A stretch of DNA of 64,000 bases. Source: Castellaniella sp047971665. GTDB taxonomy: Bacteria > Pseudomonadota > Gammaproteobacteria > Burkholderiales > Burkholderiaceae_B. The stretch's first letter is position 1, and each line of letters starts with the position of its first letter. A program made the position numbers and the translations under genes. Positions 1 to 7,828 of this stretch are shown here, in pieces. The notes under the pieces were generated by a model that saw only the letters and a program-made list of their open reading frames with translations, did not search any database and was not told the DNA's origin. Location: assembly GCF_047971665.1 (NCBI RefSeq), contig NZ_JBKEAA010000018.1, positions 62,001-126,000 of the forward strand, written 5' to 3'.

Positions 1-66
1 CATCGCCAGCAGTGCTTTTTCCGTGAGCGGCTTGCCCTGGGATTTGGTGCTGGATTTGGTTGCCAT
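1..66 (-). CDS. dksA: RNA polymerase-binding transcription factor DksA, N-terminal fragment
   Basis: Only the first 22 codons are inside the window; the rest lies beyond base 1. They read MATKSSTKSQGKPLTEKALL and on, and the PLTEKALLAM stretch matches the N-terminus of betaproteobacterial DksA just before its conserved PEKDYMN block. DksA binds in the secondary channel of RNA polymerase and acts with ppGpp in the stringent response; most versions carry a zinc finger. It lies downstream of a CobW-type zinc GTPase on the same strand. The call rests on a short N-terminal match, so the family is likely but not proven. Confidence 0.7.
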   Translation of the reverse strand, partial: MATKSSTKSQGKPLTEKALLAM

Positions 67-143
67 GTTGTGTCCTCTTTATTATGTGTCGGATCCTGTC
101 GGCCGCGACCGAAGGGGGGGGTGGGGCGACAGTGATGTAACGT

Positions 144-1247
144 TCAGGCCAGGCATTGCTCGAGTCCCTGGGTAAAGATGTCCTGGGGGAGTTTACGGCC
201 AATGAAGACCATCCGGGTATTCGGTTTTTCACTGGCAAGCCAGGGCTTGCCGGGCTCGGCGCCGAACATCATGTGGACCCCCTGGAACAGCATGCGGCGA
301 TTGATGCCCTTGATGTACAGGATGCCTTTGTAGCGCAGCAGATCGGGACCGTAGACCTGGACGATGCCGCCGAGGAAGTCCTCCAGCCGCTCCGGGTCGA
401 AGGGACGGTTGGCGCGGAATACAAAGGCGCCGATCTCGTCGTCGTGATGGGCGTGATGATGATCGTGATGGCCGTGGCCGCAGGCGGGACCGCACTCATG
501 GCCGTCGTCATCGTGGTCATGCCCATGATCGTGGCCGTGATGACCGTGATGATCGTGGCTGCCGTTCTCCTCGGCGAGGAATTCCGGATCGATGTCCAGA
601 ATGGCATCCAGATCGAATCCACTCACATCCAGCAGGGTGTGCAGATCGGTTTCGCCGAAATGCGCGGGCAGGATGGTGGCGCGCGGGTTGATCCGCACCA
701 GCCGGGCGCGCAGGGCCTGGTAGTCGGCCTCGTTGACCAAATCCTTTTTGGAGATGAGGATGCGGTCGGCAAAGCCGACCTGGCGCTGGGCTTCTTCCTG
801 GCGGTCCAGGGTGGCCATGCCGTGCTTGGCATCCACCACCGTGACGACGGCATCGAGCCGGTAGGTGGCGGCCACCGCGTCGTCCATGAAGAATGTCTGG
901 CAGACCGGACCGGGATTGGCCATGCCGGTGGTCTCGATGATCACGCGATCGAAACGCACGCCGCCGGCCGAGCGCCGGGCGGCGAGGTCGCCCAGGGTCC
1001 GGATCAGATCGCCGCGCACGGTGCAGCAGACGCAGCCGTTGCTCAGTTCCACGACCTGCTCTTCGCGGTCCTGGACCAGCAGGTCGTTGTCGATGTTTTC
1101 CTCGCCGAATTCGTTCTCGATGACGGCGATGCGTTGGCCGTGGAATTCCGTCAGGATCCGGCGCAGCAGGGTCGTCTTGCCCGCGCCCAGAAAACCGGTG
1201 AGCACGGTGACGGGGGTCAGGGAATCGGCGGATGGAGCAGTGTTCAT
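144..1247 (-). CDS. CobW/COG0523-family zinc-handling GTPase
   Basis: A 367-residue G3E GTPase. The Walker A loop GFLGAGKTT is at residues 18-26, the ENEFGE block at 44-49, and the diagnostic metal-binding CxCC (NGCVCC) ends at Cys75. A histidine and aspartate-rich segment around residues 233-275, with two extra Cys, is a likely zinc-binding loop ahead of the CobW C-terminal domain (RANRPFDPERL). Such proteins act as metallochaperones that load zinc into client enzymes in the cytoplasm (ZigA, ZagA, YeiR type). It lies upstream of dksA on the same strand, a zinc-linked pairing also seen in other genomes. I see no Zur-box palindrome before it, so control by the zur gene at 5.5 kb is not shown. 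Confidence 0.9.
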   Translation of the reverse strand: MNTAPSADSLTPVTVLTGFLGAGKTTLLRRILTEFHGQRIAVIENEFGEENIDNDLLVQDREEQVVELSNGCVCCTVRGDLIRTLGDLAARRSAGGVRFDRVIIETTGMANPGPVCQTFFMDDAVAATYRLDAVVTVVDAKHGMATLDRQEEAQRQVGFADRILISKKDLVNEADYQALRARLVRINPRATILPAHFGETDLHTLLDVSGFDLDAILDIDPEFLAEENGSHDHHGHHGHDHGHDHDDDGHECGPACGHGHHDHHHAHHDDEIGAFVFRANRPFDPERLEDFLGGIVQVYGPDLLRYKGILYIKGINRRMLFQGVHMMFGAEPGKPWLASEKPNTRMVFIGRKLPQDIFTQGLEQCLA

Positions 1248-1440
1248 GATGGTCTCGGATGCGATGCACCGCCCTTGCCACGCCCGGTACCGGGGGGATG
1301 AGGCCCTCCCGGAGGCGGGATAGGGGCGGCGATCAACGTGCGATTACATCATAGGCCCGGGTTTAGGGCAAACCTGGAGGCCGTTTCCTGCGGGACGCAT
1401 GAAACAAGTGTAACGACGGAGAGCCTGAGGACGTCAGGGC

Positions 1441-1692
1441 TTACTTTTTCATGCCGTCCTTGCCCATGTGCTCCTTGCCCATGCGGTCCTTGCCCATGCG
1501 GTCTTTACCCATGGCGTCTTTGCTCATGTGATCCTTGTCCATGCCCATCTTGTCCTTGTGCATGGCCTGGGCGGACGCGGCGGGCTTGTCCATGCCCATG
1601 GCGTCCTTGCCCATCGCGTCAGCGGCGAAGGCCGAGGCGGAACCCAGTGCGAGGCAGGCGGAGAGTGCGGCGGTGGTGAACGTGTTTTTCAT
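1441..1692 (-). CDS. Small secreted MxKDx pentapeptide-repeat protein
   Basis: An 83-residue protein with a clear signal peptide (MKNTFTTAALSACLALGSAS then AFA-A) followed by tandem MGKDx, MGMDK and MSKDA repeats to the C-terminus. This matches the family annotated as pentapeptide MXKDX repeat protein, which has no assigned function. The mature part is almost all Met, Lys, Asp and Gly, so a low-complexity, perhaps metal- or oxidant-sensitive periplasmic protein is possible; that is speculation. The ATG at 1692 is preferred over an upstream in-frame TTG because AAAGGAAA sits just before it. It follows the molybdoenzyme gene by about 64 bases on the same strand and is probably cotranscribed. 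Confidence 0.8.
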   Translation of the reverse strand: MKNTFTTAALSACLALGSASAFAADAMGKDAMGMDKPAASAQAMHKDKMGMDKDHMSKDAMGKDRMGKDRMGKEHMGKDGMKK

Positions 1693-1756
1693 CGTGTTTC
1701 CTTTCAAGGGAGGTTGAGCGCGGCGGATGCCGCAGTAGAGAAAAGGGGGGCATTCG

Positions 1757-2539
1757 TCAGCTGCCGCCGAACCAGTTGTAGCCCTGGTCTTCCCAGTAGC
1801 CGCGGTTGAAGGTGTTGCTGACGAAGATGGCTTGAACGTGTTTGGGATTCTTGTAGCCGAGCTTGGTGGGAATGCGCAGCTTCATCGGAAAGCCGTATTT
1901 CGGCGGCAAGGGCGCGTCGTTCCAGTCCAGGGCAATCAGGGTTTGCGGATGCATGGCAGTCGCCATGTCGATGCTGGTGTAGTAATCGTCGCTGCAATGC
2001 ACGCCGATGTAGCGCGCGCGCATGTCGGCGCCGATCATGACCAGAAAGTCGCCCAGGCGGGGGCCGCTCCATTTGCCGATCGCGCTCCAGCCTTCGACGC
2101 AGATATGACGCGTGACCTGTGTGTATTGGGGCAGATCGCGGAGATCGCGCAGCGACCATGGACGTTTGCGGGTGACCAGGCCGGAGACTTCGAGCCGGAA
2201 CGCCTCGCCATCGATCTGAGGTGCCTGGTCTTCGCCATAGAATGCGTTGAATGGGAAGGGTCGCGTGATCATGGCGTCCGGGTAAGTGGGCGCAAGCTGC
2301 GACGGGTCGAACAGTTTGCCCTGCGCCCAGTCATTGAATTGCGAGATTCGCGTCAAGGCTGCTTCGGCCGTGGCGTTGTTGTCGATCACGCAACCGCTGA
2401 GCAGGCCGACCCCGCCCAGGGTCAGCCCGCGCGCCAGGAACCGGCGGCGCGAGACCTGTGGCAGCTGTTTCTGAATCAGGGCGCGCGCCTCGGTCACGAC
2501 GGCCTCGGCGTTGTCCTTGCGCCAGAGCGAGAATTTCAT
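1757..2539 (-). CDS. Periplasmic sulfite oxidase-fold molybdopterin oxidoreductase (MsrP/YedY-like)
   Basis: 260 residues. The N-terminus carries a twin-arginine signal (SRRRFL at 30-35) followed by a hydrophobic stretch ending LLSGC, a good lipobox with Cys50, so the protein may be a Tat-exported lipoprotein rather than a soluble one as in E. coli MsrP. ICVEGW at 146-151 supplies the Cys ligand (Cys147) expected for molybdenum in the sulfite oxidase fold. Its ATG overlaps the stop of the cytochrome b gene (ATGA), so the two form a translationally coupled pair like MsrPQ. By analogy it would reduce oxidised methionine or another S/N-oxide in the periplasm using quinol electrons. The substrate is not evident from sequence. 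Confidence 0.88.
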   Translation of the reverse strand: MKFSLWRKDNAEAVVTEARALIQKQLPQVSRRRFLARGLTLGGVGLLSGCVIDNNATAEAALTRISQFNDWAQGKLFDPSQLAPTYPDAMITRPFPFNAFYGEDQAPQIDGEAFRLEVSGLVTRKRPWSLRDLRDLPQYTQVTRHICVEGWSAIGKWSGPRLGDFLVMIGADMRARYIGVHCSDDYYTSIDMATAMHPQTLIALDWNDAPLPPKYGFPMKLRIPTKLGYKNPKHVQAIFVSNTFNRGYWEDQGYNWFGGS

Positions 2540-3189
2540 GATGAGGTGTGTCCGGCAGGTCGGCGGGGTTGCGACCTGCCCGAAATCATGGTGAGCAGCG
2601 TTTTCGGCACCAGCACGGCCATGGCGATATGGATGATGGCGAACGCGGCGATGACGGCCATGCTCAGGAAATGTATCCACCGGGCCGCCTCGTACCCGCC
2701 CAGGAGGTCGCGCAGCAGCGGGAATTGCACGGATTTCCAGAGGACCAGGCCGCTCAGGACCAGGATGACGAGATCCAGGATCGCGAACAGGTAGGCGGCG
2801 CGCTGCACCTGGTTGTAGCGGCCCGGGTCCGAATGCGTGAGGCGGCCCGTGAACGCCAGGCGCGTGTCGTTCAGAATCCCGCGCGCCGACACGGGGAACA
2901 GGCGGCGGGACGTTCTGCCGGTGACCAGGCTGAAGATCAGGTAGAGCAGTCCATTGAGGACGAACAGCCACATGCCGGCAAAATGCCACTGCAGCGCGCC
3001 ACCCAGCCAGCCGCCCAGCGTGATGCTCCTTGGGAAGGTGAAATCGAGCAGGGGGGAGGCGTTGTAGATGCGCCAGCCGCTCATGATCATGATGAGGACG
3101 GCCAGGGCATTGATCCAGTGCGTCATCCGAAACCACAGGGGGTGCAGCGGTTTGCGATGCTCGGTCAGAGAGGTCAAATCAAATTGCAT
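2536..3189 (-). CDS. Cytochrome b561-type membrane electron donor for the molybdoenzyme
   Basis: 217 residues with about four or five membrane helices and histidines suited to heme b: HPLWFRMTHWINALAV near the start, WHFAGMWLFVLNGLLY in the middle and IHFLSMAVIAAFAIIHIAMAVL near the end. It belongs to the Ni/Fe-hydrogenase/b561-like cytochrome family rather than to MsrQ itself. The ATG at 3189 is chosen; a 14-codon upstream extension would run into the divergent promoter region. It overlaps the molybdoenzyme start by four bases, so it is the likely membrane partner feeding it electrons from quinol. The divergent two-component system suggests regulation like that of the E. coli HprSR (YedVW)-msrPQ locus. 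Confidence 0.85.
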   Translation of the reverse strand: MQFDLTSLTEHRKPLHPLWFRMTHWINALAVLIMIMSGWRIYNASPLLDFTFPRSITLGGWLGGALQWHFAGMWLFVLNGLLYLIFSLVTGRTSRRLFPVSARGILNDTRLAFTGRLTHSDPGRYNQVQRAAYLFAILDLVILVLSGLVLWKSVQFPLLRDLLGGYEAARWIHFLSMAVIAAFAIIHIAMAVLVPKTLLTMISGRSQPRRPAGHTSS

Positions 3190-3284
3190 GGGCGCATTAT
3201 GTGATCGCTCCGTTATCGGAATCCTCACCAAGAGTTCAAAAAAACGTGATAAACCGGCGCGCCATCCTGTCGGATAATAGGCGG

Positions 3285-4001
3285 ATGGATGCTCCCAAAC
3301 GTATTTTGATCGTCGAGGATGACGACAATATTGCCGATCTTCTGTGCCTGCACCTGCGTGACGAAGGCTATGACGCTGTGCGCGTGGCCGACGGCACGCA
3401 GGGTCTGGCCGCGCTTGAGCAGGGGGATTGGCATGCGCTGGTTCTGGACCTGATGCTGCCGGGTGTCGATGGCCTCGAGATCTGCCGCCAGACGCGGGCC
3501 ATGACCCACTACATTCCGATCATCATCATCAGCGCGCGCTCCAGCGAGGTGCACCGCATCCTGGGGCTGGAGCTGGGGGCCGATGACTACATGGCCAAAC
3601 CGTTCTCCATGATGGAACTCGTGGCGCGCGTGCGCGCGCTGCTGCGGCGCAGCGAGGCGCTGGCGCGCAATGCCCGCCTGGATGCCGGTGTACTCGTGCT
3701 CGACACGCTGAGCATCGATCCGATCTCCCGTGAGGTGCATCAGCATGGGCAGCCGGTGGAGTTGACGCCGCGCGAGTTCGACCTGCTGTATTTCTTTGCC
3801 CGCCATCCCGGGCGGGTGTTCTCGCGCCTCGACCTGCTCAACCAGGTCTGGGGCTATCAGCATGATGGCTATGAGCATACGGTGAATACACACATCAATC
3901 GGCTGCGTATGAAAATCGAACAGAATCCGTCCGATCCCTGCCTGATTCAGACGGTCTGGGGACGCGGCTACAAACTGGTGGGGGATTCCTCGTCATGCTG
4001 A
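3285..4001 (+). CDS. OmpR/PhoB-family response regulator
   Basis: 238 residues. The receiver domain has the acidic pocket EDD (11-13), the phosphoacceptor Asp55 in VLDLMLPG and a conserved Lys in the AKPFS motif; the C-terminal winged helix contains ELTPREFDLLYFFARHPGRVFSR-like sequence. The start MDAPKRI at 3285 is preferred over an upstream in-frame ATG that lies inside the promoter region. The gene overlaps the histidine kinase start by seven bases and is divergent from the molybdoenzyme-cytochrome operon, which is therefore a likely target. The signal sensed is not known. Confidence 0.93.
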   Translation: MDAPKRILIVEDDDNIADLLCLHLRDEGYDAVRVADGTQGLAALEQGDWHALVLDLMLPGVDGLEICRQTRAMTHYIPIIIISARSSEVHRILGLELGADDYMAKPFSMMELVARVRALLRRSEALARNARLDAGVLVLDTLSIDPISREVHQHGQPVELTPREFDLLYFFARHPGRVFSRLDLLNQVWGYQHDGYEHTVNTHINRLRMKIEQNPSDPCLIQTVWGRGYKLVGDSSSC

Positions 4002-5551
4002 TGCGCAGGCTTTCTCTGTCGCAGCGCCTGTCGGCGGTATTCGTTGTCCTGTTGCTGGCCTGTTGCGCTGCTTCGGTGGCCTTGCAGATCCGCGAAGGCG
4101 AGCAACACGAACAGGAGGTCATCCAGCGGCTCTCCCTGGATCTGGCGCCGCATATCGCCAGCTATCCCGAATTGATGGCGGCCGGGGAGTTCAATCCTTT
4201 TGCGGTGCGCGGGCTGTTCGACAAACTGATGGTTGTGAATCCCAGTGTCGAAGTCTACCTGCTCGATGCGGCGGGGCGCATTCAGTCCTATTCGGCCCCC
4301 GAGGGAGCCGTCAAGCGCATGCGGGTGGATCTGTCGCCCATCGAGTCGCTGCTCGATGGCGGCTCCTTGCCGATTCTCGGCGATGACCCGCGCGACGCCG
4401 AGGCCCGCAAGGTGTTCAGCGCCGCGCCGCTGGGATCCGCAGACCGCAAGGCGGGATTCGTCTATGTGATCCTGCAGGGCGAAAGCCGGGACTCGCTTGC
4501 CGAGCATGTGCATGCCGGGGGCGCGGCCGAAGCCATGCTGTGGTCCATGGCGCTGGTGGCCCTGCTGGGATTGCTGGCCGGCCTGACGGCATTTCATCAG
4601 ATCACGCGTCCGCTGCGCACGCTGACCGAGGCCGTGCGCGGGCTCAAGCGCCATGGCATGTCCTGGTTGCCTCAGGCCCGGCCACTGCTGGAGCAGGCGG
4701 CCAACAGCGGCAGCGACATGATGCTGCTGAGCCAGAGTTTCGAGCAGCTGGCCCTGCGGATCGATGAGCAGTGGCGCACGTTGCGCGACCAGGATCAGCA
4801 GCGGCGCGAATTCTTTGCCAACCTTTCCCACGATCTGCGCACACCGCTCACCTCGCTGCATGGCTATCTGGAGACCTTGCGGATGAAATCCGATGCGCTG
4901 GATCCGCAGGAGCGGTTGCGCTATCTCGATATTGCGCTCGGGCAAAGCCGCAAGGTCGGTCTCCTGGCCCAGGAGATGTTCGAGCTGGCCCGGCTGGAAT
5001 ACGGCATGGTCAGGCCGCAGATGGAGCAGTTCTTCCTGCCCGACCTGTTGCAGGACGTCTTTCAGAAATTCGAATTGGCGGCAGAGGCCCGGCGACAGGT
5101 CATGGTGGCCGACATCGCGCCCGGATTGCCGCCGGTGACGGCCGACCTCGCCATGCTGGAGCGCGTGCTGGTCAATCTGATCGACAATGCTGTGCGGGCG
5201 ACGCCGGCGGGCGGGAAGATCACCGTGCAGCTTCAGTCCGACGGGCAGGGCGGGATCGTGGTCACCGTGCGCGATACCGGCCCGGGGATTTCCCCTGTCC
5301 AGGCCAGGCACCTGTTCGAGCGTCCCGTGTTCACGGGCTATGCAGCTGCTCAGGAAAAGCGTTCGGGTGGATTCGGACTGATGATCGTCGACCGCATCCT
5401 GCGATTGCACAAGAGCACGATCCGGCTGCTGCCGCAGTTCGGCTCCGGGGCGGTGTTCCAGTTCGTGCTGACGAGCAGTCCCGCGGACAAGCAGGCATTT
5501 GCATCCGACCGTGACTCAGGCTTGCTGACAGCGGGGACAGAGCGCGCGTAG
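3995..5551 (+). CDS. Membrane sensor histidine kinase
   Basis: 518 residues. One N-terminal helix (about 9-28), a periplasmic sensor of roughly 150 residues, a second helix (VALLGLLAGLTAF) and a HAMP-like linker are followed by the HisKA box HDLRTPLTSLHGY with His279 as phosphoacceptor, then the ATPase domain with the N box LVNLIDNAVRATP, G1 DTGPGIS and G2 SGGFGLMIV. It is the cognate kinase of the overlapping response regulator. The final 36 bases overlap the 3' end of the convergent zur gene, so the tail of each protein is constrained by the other. The sensor has no family I recognise. Confidence 0.9.
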   Translation: MLMRRLSLSQRLSAVFVVLLLACCAASVALQIREGEQHEQEVIQRLSLDLAPHIASYPELMAAGEFNPFAVRGLFDKLMVVNPSVEVYLLDAAGRIQSYSAPEGAVKRMRVDLSPIESLLDGGSLPILGDDPRDAEARKVFSAAPLGSADRKAGFVYVILQGESRDSLAEHVHAGGAAEAMLWSMALVALLGLLAGLTAFHQITRPLRTLTEAVRGLKRHGMSWLPQARPLLEQAANSGSDMMLLSQSFEQLALRIDEQWRTLRDQDQQRREFFANLSHDLRTPLTSLHGYLETLRMKSDALDPQERLRYLDIALGQSRKVGLLAQEMFELARLEYGMVRPQMEQFFLPDLLQDVFQKFELAAEARRQVMVADIAPGLPPVTADLAMLERVLVNLIDNAVRATPAGGKITVQLQSDGQGGIVVTVRDTGPGISPVQARHLFERPVFTGYAAAQEKRSGGFGLMIVDRILRLHKSTIRLLPQFGSGAVFQFVLTSSPADKQAFASDRDSGLLTAGTERA

Positions 5552-5983
5552 CTCGGTCTCCTGGCCGCTGAGGGCGTAGCCGGCCTGGGCCACGCAGGCG
5601 GCCAGCCGGCGGCCCAGGGCCGGGTCGCTGAGTTCGGCCACGCTGCCACAGCGGGTACAGACAACCAGCACGTCATGCGGCTGGCCGCCCACGTCAGTGC
5701 AGGCGCTCCAGGCGTTGACGGCATCGAGCCGGTGGATCAGACCTTGTTCCGTGAGGAAATCCAGCGCCCGATAGACCGTGGGTGGTGCGGCGCCTGGCTG
5801 GACGGTTCGCAAAGTGTCGAGCAATTCATAAGCCTTGAGGCTGCCGTGATGACGCAGCAGCGTCTCCAGAACCAGCCTGCGCAGGGGCGTCAGCCGGGTC
5901 CCGCGCTGGGCGCAGAGCCGCTCGGCCGCGCTCAGGCGCGTTGCGATCCCTGCATGAGAGTGATGGGAAGTCTCTGTCTTCAT
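5516..5983 (-). CDS. zur: Zinc uptake regulator Zur (Fur family)
   Basis: 155 residues with the Fur winged helix (LTPLRRLVLETLLRHHGSLKAYELL, then PPTVYRALDFLTEQGLIHRL) and two structural-zinc Cys pairs, CTRCGSV and CPRC near the C-terminus. Identification as Zur rather than Fur rests mainly on the facing znuCBA operon and on an 18-bp palindrome of Zur-box type immediately upstream. The start at 5983 (MKTETSHH) is chosen; an 8-codon extension would read into the operator. Zur represses zinc uptake genes when zinc is sufficient, and the operator position suggests it also represses itself. Confidence 0.9.
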   Translation of the reverse strand: MKTETSHHSHAGIATRLSAAERLCAQRGTRLTPLRRLVLETLLRHHGSLKAYELLDTLRTVQPGAAPPTVYRALDFLTEQGLIHRLDAVNAWSACTDVGGQPHDVLVVCTRCGSVAELSDPALGRRLAACVAQAGYALSGQETELRALCPRCQQA

Positions 5984-5987
5984 GATA

Positions 5988-6005
5988 GTTATGTTATAAC
6001 ATAAC
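5988..6005. promoter_or_regulatory. Zur operator between zur and the znu operon
   Basis: GTTATGTTATAACATAAC is a perfect 18-base palindrome lying 5 bases before the zur start codon and about 30 bases before the first frame of the znu operon. Its GTTATnnTATAAC core fits the known proteobacterial Zur box. Its place lets one Zur dimer control both divergent promoters. Confidence 0.9.
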
Positions 6006-6034
6006 AACTCTGGCTGTGTTCGTCACGAATCATC

Positions 6035-6178
6035 ATGTCATTCCTTGCTCCGTTTTCCAGGCCGGGCCGCTATCGCGGCTCTTCTTTGCTGCTGTCGGCG
6101 GGCCAGCGCATGGGCCGTGTTGCGCTGGCTGTGCTGTTTCTGTGGCTGCTGACCGGATGGGCGTTGCAATGGTGGTGA
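6035..6178 (+). CDS. Small single-pass membrane protein ahead of znuC
   Basis: A 47-codon frame starting MSFLAPFSRPGRYRG, with a strongly hydrophobic stretch (VALAVLFLWLLTGWAL) and the end QWW. It is the first frame downstream of the Zur operator and its stop codon lies inside the start of znuC (ATG at 6169), a typical coupled overlap. That position, the clear transmembrane helix and the basic N-terminus make it likely to be real and Zur-controlled. No function is known to me; a small accessory subunit or a translational leader for znuC are both possible. Confidence 0.55.
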   Translation: MSFLAPFSRPGRYRGSSLLLSAGQRMGRVALAVLFLWLLTGWALQWW

Positions 6179-6906
6179 ATGTGCGGCCCGATGCGGTGTC
6201 CGCCATTGAGCTGCAGCAGGTCTGGCTGGGCTGGCGTGACCGGATTGCGGTGCGCGATGCCAACGGCATCTTTACTCAAGGCTCGCTGACCGCGGTGGTG
6301 GGCCCCAATGGCGCCGGAAAATCCACGTTGATCAAGGCCATGGCGGGTCGTCTGAGCCCTGTTCGCGGACGGATCAGGATCGATGCGGCGCTGGCCCGCG
6401 ACCTGACGTGCCTGCCGCAGTCGGCCGAACTGGATCTCGATTTCCCCATCAGTACCTTTGACCTGGTGGCCATGGGCGCCTGGCATCGGCTGGGCGCCTG
6501 GCGGGGTCTGGACGCCGGAGGACGGGATGCGGTCGAGGCTGCGCTGCGCGCCGTGGGCCTGGCCGGTTTTGGCCGCCAGCCCGTGAATACACTGTCCGGA
6601 GGACAGCGTCAGCGTGCGCTGTTCGCGCGGCTGATGCTGCGCGATGCTCGGGTGATTCTGCTGGATGAGCCCTTTGCTGCAGTGGACCGGGCTACGACCG
6701 AGGATCTGCTGGCGCTGTTGCATCAGTGGCATACCGAAGGGCGGACTCTGATTGTCGTGCTGCACGACCTGGACATTGTGCGGGCCTATTTCCCGCAGAC
6801 GCTGTTGCTGGCGGGACAGGTTGTCGGTTGGGGGGACAGCAGCCAGATGCTGAGCGCATCCAATCTGCATCTGGCCCGTCACCTGTGCGCCGGAGAAGCG
6901 GCCTGA
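6169..6906 (+). CDS. znuC: Zinc ABC transporter ATP-binding protein ZnuC
   Basis: 245 residues. Walker A GPNGAGKST, the Q loop near LPQSAEL, the signature LSGGQRQR and Walker B VILLDEP are all present in order. The ATPase energises zinc import together with ZnuB and ZnuA. The start is uncertain: ATG 6169 (MVVNVRPDA) is used, overlapping the small upstream frame; ATG 6157 is the nearest alternative. Its stop overlaps the znuB ATG (TGATG). The Zur operator upstream implies repression by zinc. Confidence 0.92.
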   Translation: MVVNVRPDAVSAIELQQVWLGWRDRIAVRDANGIFTQGSLTAVVGPNGAGKSTLIKAMAGRLSPVRGRIRIDAALARDLTCLPQSAELDLDFPISTFDLVAMGAWHRLGAWRGLDAGGRDAVEAALRAVGLAGFGRQPVNTLSGGQRQRALFARLMLRDARVILLDEPFAAVDRATTEDLLALLHQWHTEGRTLIVVLHDLDIVRAYFPQTLLLAGQVVGWGDSSQMLSASNLHLARHLCAGEAA

Positions 6907-7811
6907 TGGACGTGTGGCATTGGCTGGTGCAGCCCTTCATCGAGTTCGGCTTCATGCGCCGCGCCCTGGCGGGCGCCTGGGCGCTGGCATTCGCGGCCGG
7001 GCCGCTGGGGGTGTTCCTGGTGTTGCGCCGCCTCAGCCTGATGGGAGATGCCATGGCCCATGCCATTTTGCCTGGAGTGGCGGTCGGTTTCCTGACGGCG
7101 GGTTTGTCCATGACGGCGATGACGCTTGGCGGACTGGTCACTGGTGTGGCCGTGGCCGTGCTCGCCGGCCTGGTGTCGCGCATGACGCCCCTGCGCGAGG
7201 ATGCCAGCTTTGCCGCCTTCTATCTGGTGTCGCTGGGCCTCGGGGTGCTGCTCGTGTCCCTCAAAGGCACCAATATGGATCTGATCCATGTGCTGTTCGG
7301 CACGGTTCTCGGACTTGGCGATGCGGCGCTGATCCTGGTCACGGTCGTGAGCAGCGTGACGCTGCTGGCATTGGCGGCGCTGCTGCGCGTGCTGGCGATG
7401 GAGTGCCTGGATCCCGGCTTCCTGCGCGCCGAAGGCCGGGCGGGCGCCTGGGCGCACATGGGCTTTCTGCTGCTGCTGGTGTTGAACCTGGTGGCGGGTT
7501 TTCAGGTGCTGGGCACGCTCATGGTGGTGGGCATCATGATGCTGCCCGCGACCGCGGCCCGGTTCTGGGTGCGGCCGGTGGGCGCCCAGATGGTGCTGGC
7601 CGCCGCGCTGGGCGCCCTGGCTTCGTATGCGGGTCTGTTGGTGTCCTATCACGCGGATGTGCCTGCTTCGCCGGCCATCATCCTGGCGGCGGGCGCGATC
7701 CATTTCATTTCAGTCGCTCTCGGTCCGCATGGCGGCATTCTGCTGGCCTGGCGCGAGGCGCGGGCGCGCCGCGCCCGACTGCTGCAATCCATCGAGGAAG
7801 GAAATCAATGA
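6906..7811 (+). CDS. znuB: Zinc ABC transporter permease ZnuB
   Basis: 301 residues, highly hydrophobic with 8-9 predicted membrane helices, of the ABC-3 (metal permease) family. Recognisable blocks are RRLSLMGDAMAHAILPGVAVGF early and GTLMVVGIMMLPATAARFW late. It forms the inner-membrane channel of the zinc importer. The start overlaps znuC, and its last codons lie inside the first copy of a 17-base tandem duplication that leads into znuA. Confidence 0.92.
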   Translation: MDVWHWLVQPFIEFGFMRRALAGAWALAFAAGPLGVFLVLRRLSLMGDAMAHAILPGVAVGFLTAGLSMTAMTLGGLVTGVAVAVLAGLVSRMTPLREDASFAAFYLVSLGLGVLLVSLKGTNMDLIHVLFGTVLGLGDAALILVTVVSSVTLLALAALLRVLAMECLDPGFLRAEGRAGAWAHMGFLLLLVLNLVAGFQVLGTLMVVGIMMLPATAARFWVRPVGAQMVLAAALGALASYAGLLVSYHADVPASPAIILAAGAIHFISVALGPHGGILLAWREARARRARLLQSIEEGNQ

Positions 7812-7828
7812 AGGAAGGAAATCAATGA
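7795..7828 (+). repeat. 17-bp tandem duplication of the znuB-znuA translation junction
   Basis: AGGAAGGAAATCAATGA occurs twice head to tail (7795-7811 and 7812-7828). Each unit holds a Shine-Dalgarno sequence and an overlapping ATGA start-stop. The first ATGA ends znuB and opens a six-codon minicistron (MKEGNQ); the second ends that minicistron and starts znuA at 7825. The copies are identical, which points to a recent duplication. Confidence 0.95.

Noticed and set aside
3968..5410. Long open frame antisense to the sensor kinase gene (and similar long antisense frames at 156-1301, 18579-20363, 28847-30142 and 30167-31756)
   Set aside because: They lie opposite clearly conserved genes and have no recognisable domains; high GC content produces such shadows.
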